Both the position numbers and the translations under genes were made by a program. A model generated the notes under the pieces. The model was given only the letters and a program-made list of their open reading frames with translations, did not search any database and was not told the origin of the DNA. Positions 55,928 to 64,000 of a stretch of DNA of 64,000 bases are shown piece after piece. This DNA comes from Tillandsia leiboldiana (Eukaryota > Streptophyta > Magnoliopsida > Poales > Bromeliaceae). The DNA lies in contig CM055063.1 of NCBI GenBank assembly GCA_029204045.2, positions 45,675,345 through 45,739,344 on the forward strand. The letters run 5' to 3'. The stretch's first letter is position 1. Each line of letters begins with the position of its first letter.

Positions 55928-58850
55928 TTCGTCCTCGAAACTAAAGCAACTCTCAACGAGTCTCAGAAACCAGGGGTAAGTACTCAACACCGCCGTCTCC
56001 CGCTCTCAAGTCGCCTATCACTCCCCGTGATTACTCCTCAGCAATAATAACAGCAACAACCAGTACGGCATAGCCCGATCGCGCAATTCCCTCATCTCAC
56101 AAGCCGGAATTCGCAACGAGCGTCCCTCGTACTCCGAACTCTCGCAGGGCTCCAAAGAAGTGAGTCAATCACGGGCGAGGAGTTCAAAACACAACACTCC
56201 TGAGCGAAGACGCAGAAAAACCTCAGGGACTCCATCAAAAGCCTGGGGGAAAGAACGAACAGCCAGTGCAACACGCACTAAAATCACCCTCTAGAGCCGA
56301 CTCAACCAGGGCAACCCGAAACACATCCACACAAGCACCCGCACAGGAAAGGGGCCCTAACAAGCAGGGGTTCTCACTCGGTCACTGATACCAATCTTAC
56401 CATCCGCTCGTCAAATTCTGCTGGCACCATCCGGTCCAAAAGCTCCTCACCTCAGTAGTAACTGCCGATCTCGGCCCATCTCAAATAGCATCTATTTTGA
56501 CTGGACTTCCACCGCCGCCCCCGCGGCTAAATACGTAATCCAGGAAGATGTGCTCTCAACGATGAAACTTGTACCAAAACCATTTAGCATAAGACCTTAT
56601 CCTCACAGACCTTGCCACAGCATCTATAAATGCTTCACAAGCTCTAAATCACTCAGGGAGGGGTAAAAGCCAAGATATCCCTGAAAATGCCGCTATCAAT
56701 CCGTTCAAGCCCAACTGGAACACAGAATTCCTCAATCTTAAAGGCAATAAGGCATTAGTCATTCCATTGGCCTCACTGTACTCATAATGCCCCTAGCGTG
56801 TCCTGAACGTCATCATGGCGAGATACTCAGCTGTAGTTCCAAATTGATGCAGGCATCATAATCGAACATCTGCCGGAGTATAACTCCATCCAAAAGGTCC
56901 TAAATAATACCCGGACCTGCCTGGGCTCCACTCACAGAGAACTCTCACAGTCGTGTATCAACGACGCAGCACTAGGTCCAACAAACCCTCTATCCATCAG
57001 GTCCACGCACCTATGCCCACAACTCTCACAGCTCTACAAATGATATTTAACGAGGTGCTATCGAGGTAGGCGCAGTTCCCAGAACCACGTCAATCGAAAT
57101 CACAACTCCCTAACCGGCGGCATCATCATCGGCTCAGGTGGAATCACACCCGGGATCTCACGGCAACAAGAATATCCTTACGTCCCGGTGCCGCCGTAGG
57201 CACCTCTCCCACTATCGCTGTAACCTGAGTACCCAAACAGTCGCAACAAACAAGCCTTCTATTGTCTGCCTCGCAGAAAACAAGGTCCTTTCTCTCAGCA
57301 GTGAAACATCCAGTGGCACTATGCCAACCAGTCCTAAGCACTGGGTCTAAACACCGAACGGCCACAAATACCAATAAGTCTGCCGGCATAACTTACGGCC
57401 TCTACTGCACTGGATATGATCCACAAGCCTTCCCCACCTGCACAATACCAACAGTAACCTGTACCTCTAGTGCACGGGGCAACAACTCTGCCTCTAGCCC
57501 ATGCCGGACTGCAACATGCTCTAACTCTGACTGCTGTGATGAAATCACACCGGCGACACTCGATCCACTACCGTGGCGCCCTCCAACGGGCGGCACAAAT
57601 TCATCCTCTCGATGCAAGTGGTCGTCGCTCAGCCTGCCAAACATATCTAGACCAATCACAAAGGGAGCTCGACCCCTGTCCCTGCTCACACTGAGGCGAC
57701 GAATGTGGTCTCTCGCAGACAGCCAATCCACGCTACCGCTGCACCACTCTGATAAAATGGGCTGATGCTGTCATCGGGGTCCACCCAACCTCTGACGTCT
57801 CAGAAATCCACCTGGATATCATCGTCATACGACAAAGCACCATCAATTCATGCAATTCCTTATACAATTACCCTTACTAAGCTCACCCCTCAATCACATA
57901 TGTTGTACCCCAAACATGCATGTTATCGATCACCAAGGGTAACATCCCCCTGGGGTAAGCTTTACATAATCCATCCAAAAGGATATCCACCATCCTGGAA
58001 GGGAAACGAAAATGTCCTTGCCGGCCGACCTGTCCACCAATACCTAGCGCCAAGCGCCTCTATCCAGAACTCGCCTCTGGCGGCAGACCCCTATCCAACG
58101 GAGCTGCAATGCTACGCGCCATACCCAATGCCTCCACTAACAAGCACCCCAAAATCTAAAACCTGCAAAAGAGGGTCCGAATACACGGAAGGGCATCCTG
58201 GCGCAATCCACTCACAGTCAAGCATATCCTATGCGCCTTGTCCCCTAAATCATAGAGCGCGTAGTTCAGTAACTGCGTAAATCCTTTTGACACCAAGAGG
58301 CTCTCAAGCAGTCTTTCCATCACCACCTACCACGATTCTACCCCAAGAGGCTCCAAACTTAATCCTATGAATCGGGGTGGTTTATCTGCCAAAACTGGCT
58401 TAACTGATCAATGGTGTCCCATAGCTCATCCGCTGTCAACAATCCACCCTGCCTCGGCGCCTCGGCACTAACCATTGGCACGGAGGGCTACTCACTCCCT
58501 CAGTACTACAAAAATCCCCGCCCCTGAGGATACTGCAACCGGGTGGTCTCAGAAAGAAGCACTGTCGAGCTGCCCGCTGCTCCGACAACTGTGTCACTCA
58601 AAACCAGATGCCCGCTCACTCTGCCGCTGATAAGCCTCTGACAATCCTGTCATCAGGGTCCCGAGTCCTCTGACTCTAATCCGGTATCCGGCCTGAAACA
58701 ACTAGCTCAGACCCAACTGCCGCACCAAGGTGCGCCCGGGTCAAGGCCCAACGTCGGGGAGACACCGCTCGCCACGACAAACCGCAAATCAGCACACCCC
58801 AAACTCTCGACCCAATCTAGCGAAAGTCAAGACATCCTTCTATTTCTGTA
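55928..58850 (-). pseudogene. Element H gag-pol remnant
   Basis: On minus, Gag pieces (QGGLLTADELWDTIDQLSQFW near 58450) are followed by a zinc-knuckle trace (RPHSSPQCEQ near 57690). A protease tail has CFTAERKDLVF near 57300; the RT start MMMPPVRELV is near 57125. An integrase end STRDARCEFRLVREL is followed by KVLW-like and EREATW-like traces near 56150-56000. Stops and frameshifts throughout. The decay pattern resembles A, with the same words kept, so A and H descend from an already defective relative or have lost the same parts. Confidence 0.82.
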
Positions 58851-58854
58851 ACCT

Positions 58855-58876
58855 TATGTTGTCTGCAGCCAACATA
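58855..58876 (-). other. Leader palindrome of H
   Basis: Arms TATGTTG and CAACATA (7 bp) around the same loop with CTGCAG, 161 bases from the primer binding site. The outer pairs of the A and E version are lost, the loop is identical. Confidence 0.75.
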
Positions 58877-59036
58877 CTGTCCCCAGAAATAGAGTATGTC
58901 GATCCCTCTTCACTCACAGGAAGAGTAAAACAAATAAATCGCCGACTTTCGCAAGGTGTCGCGTCTCTCGCGTCCTATCATCCTAGGGTCTGCTAAAAGC
59001 CTAGGGTTCCCTAAGTCCCAACCGACCTATCCCTAA

Positions 59037-59048
59037 GCTCTGATACCA
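59037..59048 (-). other. Primer binding site of H
   Basis: TGGTATCAGAGC on the minus strand, eight bases after the LTR end. Confidence 0.95.
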
Positions 59049-59064
59049 ACTTAATCTGTCACGC

Positions 59065-59132
59065 CCCGGGTGTAAACCGAACCCGGGCCCGTCCACAGAT
59101 CCGCCGTGCACACGGTATTTTCCGTGTACACG
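59065..59132 (-). other. Two hairpins at the U5 end of LTR H
   Basis: The terminal stem pairs CCCGGGT with ACCCGGG. The next hairpin (59105-59132) pairs CGTGCACACGG with CCGTGTACACG around TATTTT, 11 bp with one wobble or mismatch. Confidence 0.7.
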
Positions 59133-62109
59133 AAGCGCCAGTAACCTGCTCAGATAAAAGAGATAAAATAAAAGAGCAATAAAACAGAGCTGAACTAAAA
59201 CTAATACATCTCAGACTGAAGCTGGAAATAAATACAATACATCTGTATAAATGATACATCTGTCTCTCCCAGCTCACCAAAATAAATACAACCTGCTGGC
59301 AAAAGCCAGTCCCAAAGTAAAGGTACTACCGTCTGAGGAAACATGGGTACACCAACAATCCAGCTAACATGCTCATCCTGCCTCGAGATCTATCTACTCG
59401 GCCGTCCTCTCTCCTCGACCCGCCACTGAAAGCCCAGTAGCACCCGCATAAAACACTGCAAAACAAGGGAGAAGCAAAAGAGGAAAGAAGAATGGGGGTG
59501 AGACTACTAGTAAACCAGTAGCCTCCCCTAGTGGGTAAAACCTCAACTCTGACACGCCCACTAGGTCTACCAGAGGCAAAAGGAATAAAGGTGGTATGCA
59601 ATGAGTATGACTCCTGATGAAAAGCTACCACTAGAATGCCTCTAAAAACTGAGCTAAAAGAATAGCTGAATGTATGCATCAGAATGTCAACGCCTGCCTG
59701 TATAGACCCAATCGATACACCAGTAAGCACTGGTACTGCCTGCTCTGCCTGCCAAATCGGGTATGCCCGCCTACGCATAACACCGATAGAAAAAGGGAGT
59801 CTCGAAGACTCGAAGCCTGTAAAAACGCACACTCCGGAGTGGCACTCGAGGGGAGCGACCCACACGAGTATAATGCCTGGGTAACAAGTACCAAATCAGC
59901 AGGACTGGATCATGACTCTGATCACGGTGGAAAACCCATCCACTAAAAGAAATCCAAATCCTCTATCCCAATCTGATGCAATAACCACTGTCCGGTCAAC
60001 CGCCAAAGATCCGCGGTTGCCGCAATGCCCGGCCCTCACAGCCTGCCTGTCCCAAAGCCCACAACTGTCTGACTACACTATCCCAGTCCCTGCTCGAACC
60101 CGAGCGCACTATCCCCCGAATATAAATAAAAGAAGAGAAAAGCATGGTTTCTCCTAAGTCAATTCCAACATGATAGTGTAGCAGAAAAAGGTGGCCTAAC
60201 TAGGTGACCATACAAGCATGCAAATGTCCCAAGATGATATAAAAATAAACAGATGTCGATAACCTTTATAATGTTAGAGCATGTATAGAACAGTATGAGA
60301 ATAGTAAATATGAGATAGCCTGTGCCTGCCTATGCCACATACCCAAGCCCACAATTATTGATTAGCCTTACCTTTTAACATGATGTTACTGTCCTACAAT
60401 CATAATCCCCAATCAAGCAAGTTCTAACAATATCTGTTTAATCACAATAAGCCTGCCATTGCCACACATAAAGTGCATTTATCCTTTTAATCAAAGAAGC
60501 TACTCAAATGCCTAGCGGGTAATCAAAAGGTGGAGGGTTAACAACCACACCCATAATGACAATCCTGACCCAGGTCCGACATCCGGTCAACCACCTACTA
60601 TCCGCAATAGCCGCAATACCCCAAAAGCTAAAATTCAAGCCCCGGCTACACTATGCCGATCCCTGCTCAAACCCGAGCAACAAATAGCCGCCTGCCTAAG
60701 GAATAGGGGGAAGAAGAGACAATAGGGTTCCTCCCAAGGCAGTCCCAACATATAGTGTAGCGATCAGAAATGGTCTAACTAGATATCCCTGAAATCAAGC
60801 CTATCTCCTCATGGAAGAAGGAAGGGGAGTGACAAATAGTGGTTCATCATGTGTATCAAGTAATAACTCCACCTGGGTGTAATCATCATGCTAAATCATA
60901 ATCCAACCGCACATGTCCATAACCTGCTAATCACCCTCACATGAATCATCCACCTATGCCTGTCCAAAAATCCTCAAGTGGTACCCTCCCACAAGACGCC
61001 TCACAATATCACAATATGAAAGTACATCCCCCCCCTTATGCAAGGTTAAATGCTAAAACGATGTCCATGAAGCATGTATAAGTTCCAACATGTCAAGTTT
61101 CCAATATAATGTTTTCCATATGATAGGCTCACAATTATCTAGTTAAGCATGCATGTCCATTAGGTGACCATTCAACATGTCCAATAAAGGGGATCACTCT
61201 AATATTCCTAGTGGGTATATCAGAAAAGAGGAGTAAAGCAACCACCCACATCGAGCGCTAAACCCTGATCCCAACAGCGAAGTCCGCGCCCGGTCTCAAC
61301 GATCACCACGGTGCTGCACAAAAATACCCCAAAAGAACAAGCACAATTAATCCACCATGCTCACACCAAAATCTGTCCCAAATACAATAAGTCCACAGTT
61401 TTGCCTTTTTCACCTGCGAGATCTGCTCGAGAAATTCCAGGAAAAATACCGTCACGATCCTCACGACGAACCGGTCGAAACGAGTACCTGCACGTTCCCA
61501 CACGAGTTTTCTACGCTGAGATCCAAAATCGACAAGAGAACTACCCCGAACAATACTTCCACCCAAAACTGTGCTACAAAGTTCTGTAAAAAGGGGTTTC
61601 TCACCTTCGGGGAAAATTCCAGAAAATCCAAGAAAATTCAGAGAGACTCCTTGCGATGCGTAGATGCAAATTGCCTTTTGAATCACCTCAATCCGATGTC
61701 TGGTTGCGGAGATATCGCCGAAATACCGAACCGCTGTCCAAAACTCCATCACAGCAAAAAGAGGTCACAAGATGATCCGGAAAACCCATGAAAACCTCGG
61801 GATGGGAAAAACCAGCAAACACGGAAAACGTAGCCCTACCTGTCGTGAAGACGATGGCGCAAGAATCGCTGAAAAAGAGTGCCGGGGTAGCTCGGGAGAG
61901 TCCGTGCACTGAAATGCGACGAAGGGAATCACAAGGGAACGAGCGTCGCGCCGCGCCGTAGAATCCAAACCTCGGAGTGTGTGCCCCCACAAATCTTGGA
62001 AATCCTCCAGAAGATGTAGAACTCGAAGGGGAACAACTTTGCTGAAGACACCTTGGTGAGAGGAGGCTCGGAAATGGTGGAAAAAGTGAGAAGAAAGGAG
62101 CTCGGGCTG

Positions 62110-62117
62110 TTTAAATA
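62110..62117 (-). promoter_or_regulatory. TATA box of the 5' LTR of H
   Basis: TATTTAAA in the context GCCTATTTAAACAGC on the minus strand; repeated in the 3' LTR at 54857-54864. Confidence 0.7.
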
Positions 62118-62293
62118 GGCCTCCCAAACAAATAGCAAAATGCCATCCGGGTCCCAATTTTCGGGCGCCCGGAAGTTTCCGGGCGCGCACAGTGCGGCCC
62201 GGCCCAAGACTTTCGGGCGCGCACAGTGCGGCCCGGCCCAAGGCGCGCCGTCGGACGGGATCCGCGGTCCGTCCGACCCGCCTCAGCGCCCGC

Positions 62294-62626
62294 CACGTGT
62301 CGCCCGAACAGGCGACAGCCCAAATCCTCCACTCCCGCTGCGCCACGCGGCCAACCCCGGGAGTCGACACGCGTCCCCGACAACAGTACCGACGCGCCTG
62401 CGCGCCTGCCCGCGCCAGCTGCCCCTCCTGCCCGCACAGTTGACCAGCCAATAGGGAAGCGCCACGTGTCCCTGCCACTGACCGCTGCACCCGGTGCACG
62501 AGCCTCCGTAAGCCGAACCAATGGTAACCTGCCACGTGTCCACTCCGGTGCACCGTGAACCAAAACCCAACCATCATGCTCCGTAGACCGTGAGCTGTGA
62601 GCCGGCCTATGGGGTGGTGCCACGTG
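62294..62626 (-). promoter_or_regulatory. Four G-boxes upstream of the TATA box, LTR H
   Basis: CACGTG at 62294, 62463, 62533 and 62621, each preceded by GC on the plus strand (GCCACGTG). Such clusters are bound by plant bZIP and bHLH factors, including ABA-response factors (family knowledge). Confidence 0.65.
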
Positions 62627-63155
62627 CCCCCGCCTTGGTGCACGACGGCCGCGTGGACCGCGCGCCTGCCCGCGCGCCCGCGCGCTGCCCGCGCCCTGTG
62701 CCGCCGCCGTTCCGCCTGCCCGGGGCCGCGCCGCCGCCCGCCGACGCTGCCCGCCGCCGCCGCCGCCGCCGGCGATCGCCGGAGTTACTGTTCCGGCGGT
62801 GAACAGTACCCGAAGCTCAGAAAAATCCAGCAGATAGTCCATCTTGACCGTTTTCGCGCGCTGAACCCGAATTTGACGTCCGCTTCGCCAAATTCCCATC
62901 CAATAAATCGCCGGAGGCTCCCGAAAAGGCATTTTCAATCCGAATTTCGTGCCGAGTCCAAATCTGATATCCGATTTGCGCGAAAACACCTATAAACATC
63001 CGACGGGGTTCCCTGATTACCCACGTGATCCACTTTAAGCCCGGAGTCAATCACTTGTGTCCAAATTGGCGCACGAACACCGCCGACATGCCCCGTAGGC
63101 CTCCAGAAGCTGCCGGTCACACAGTAAAAGCCCTGTAGAATTCCGGATCATCACA

Positions 63156-63801
63156 GTATAAGATGATATATGAAAATGACGGCTATGTGGATTGACCCTA
63201 GAAAGAAAGACATAGGGTCTATTTATAGGTTAGAAACCCTAGGAAGGAGATAAGAATCAAAAACCTGCCATTTCTGAAATTTTACGGACGGCGATCCGGA
63301 TCGTGATAACTGAGATCCGGATCGTCATAACGAAACAGCCAATTCCAGAAAAACGAAGGTTCGGGATCCGGATCATGTAACTACGATCCGGATCGTTCAT
63401 ACAGTTCACCAAACATCAACGTTCGGGATCCGGATTGCGAAGCAAGATCCGGATCGTTCAAGGTAGATGGTAAACTCAACGTTCGGGATCCGGATCAAGA
63501 GACTACGATCCGGATTGCGACGATGTATGAACGAACCACCTTCGGGATCCGGATCGAACAGCCTGATCCGGATCCTGAACATGTCCCAAGTCCAGTTTTT
63601 GATTTTTATGCAATGAAAGATTCTTCCAAGTGTTTCTACACTACAAGAAGTATTCGGATCACACAAATTCTTTAGTTAAACATACCTGATCCTTTTGAAT
63701 TCTTCTTTCTTGAGATTGAGTTAAATGATTCAACTTTCTTCACCTTCAATCTTCAGGACTTGAAACTTTCACGAAACTACGCCAACTCAAATTCCGTAAC
63801 A
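63156..63801 (-). mobile_element. Copia LTR I, right part
   Basis: Continuation of 51277-51903 after element H; ends (plus) TTCCGTAACA. Contains TATA box CTATAAATAGAC (63218-63229) and, 64 bp upstream of it, five pairs of GATCCGGATC palindromes (63293-63574). Confidence 0.88.
63293..63574. promoter_or_regulatory. Array of GATCCGGATC palindromes (5 pairs), LTR I
   Basis: Ten copies in five pairs with 19-21 bp within each pair. Same distance to the TATA box as in LTR D although the spacer sequences have diverged. Confidence 0.85.
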
Positions 63802-64000
63802 ATCTCCCCCTTTGGCGGTTTCGTGACAAAACACAGATCCACTAAAGAAAATTCAAAAAGATATTTTTGTTGCTATCACCATACAACAAAAATTTACAAT
63901 GGAGATCCAAAATACAATACATGAGTTAAACTCCTAAAACAGACTCTAGACTTAGACATCTGTACTCTCTGCAAAAAGAAATCATTCTTGACAAAAGAAA
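63802..64000 (-). other. Polypurine tract and internal edge of copia I
   Basis: AAAGGGGGAGAT at 63802-63813 (minus) followed by sequence similar to the non-coding internal part of copia D (TTGGCGGTTTCGTGACAAAAC). The element continues beyond the window. Confidence 0.8.

Larger units (their letters stand above)
59057..63155 (-). mobile_element. Element H, complete 5' LTR (4099 bp)
   Basis: On minus it starts TGTGATGATCC (63155) and ends CCCGGGGCGTGACA (59057). TATA box at 62110-62117, G-boxes upstream, GC-rich tract at about 62640-62790, two U5 hairpins (59065-59132). The stretch between about 59660 and 62100 holds no gene; long frames at 61765-62989 are GC-driven. Confidence 0.93.

Overview
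This is a stretch of a repeat-rich nuclear genome from a flowering plant. The evidence is the density of nested LTR retrotransposons of plant type: Ty3/gypsy elements with very long LTRs, probably Tekay/Del-like chromoviruses, and Ty1/copia elements of Sirevirus type. Both kinds carry binding sites matching plant initiator tRNA-Met. I cannot name the species. I see no convincing host gene, rRNA or tRNA gene; almost every base can be assigned to a retrotransposon or its remains.

Layout, left to right. 1-861 (minus) is an open gypsy gag frame. 862-9839 (minus) is gypsy element A: truncated 3' LTR, decayed internal region, complete 5' LTR of 3.68 kb. A lies next to 9840-12217, a truncated LTR (B), which in turn breaks the reverse transcriptase of element E (internal 12218-15073, 5' LTR 15074-18302, minus). 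18303-21825 is an old LTR fragment (J) split by a complete solo LTR (F, 18559-21621, target duplication GTATC). From 21826 an LTR start on the plus strand is split by a gag-only copia element D (21860-28309, target duplication CCGAC) and then by gypsy element C (28398 onward). The 3' LTR of C is broken by a second copia LTR (I), which runs into a 100-N gap (36361-36460).

The sequence after the gap, 36461 to about 51903, repeats 20935-36360 element for element. The simplest explanation is two overlapping contig ends that were joined by a gap instead of being merged. The gag reading frame is intact in one copy and broken by single-base indels in the other, which fits base errors near contig ends. 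After the repeat the LTR of copia I is interrupted by gypsy element H (51904-63155, minus, LTRs of 4.1 kb with a G-box-rich promoter). It then resumes at 63156 and runs into its own internal region at the right edge.

None of the gypsy elements seen here encodes a working polymerase, yet their non-coding control regions are well kept. Three kinds of conserved structure stand out: (1) a near-perfect palindrome with a CTGCAG loop about 160 nt after the primer binding site in A, E and H; (2) paired hairpins at LTR ends or in the transcribed part of the LTR, whose sequences differ between families while pairing is kept; (3) paired GATCCGGATC palindromes spaced 19-22 bp just upstream of the TATA box in both copia families. 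These suggest selection on cis-acting signals in elements that would be mobilised by proteins supplied in trans.
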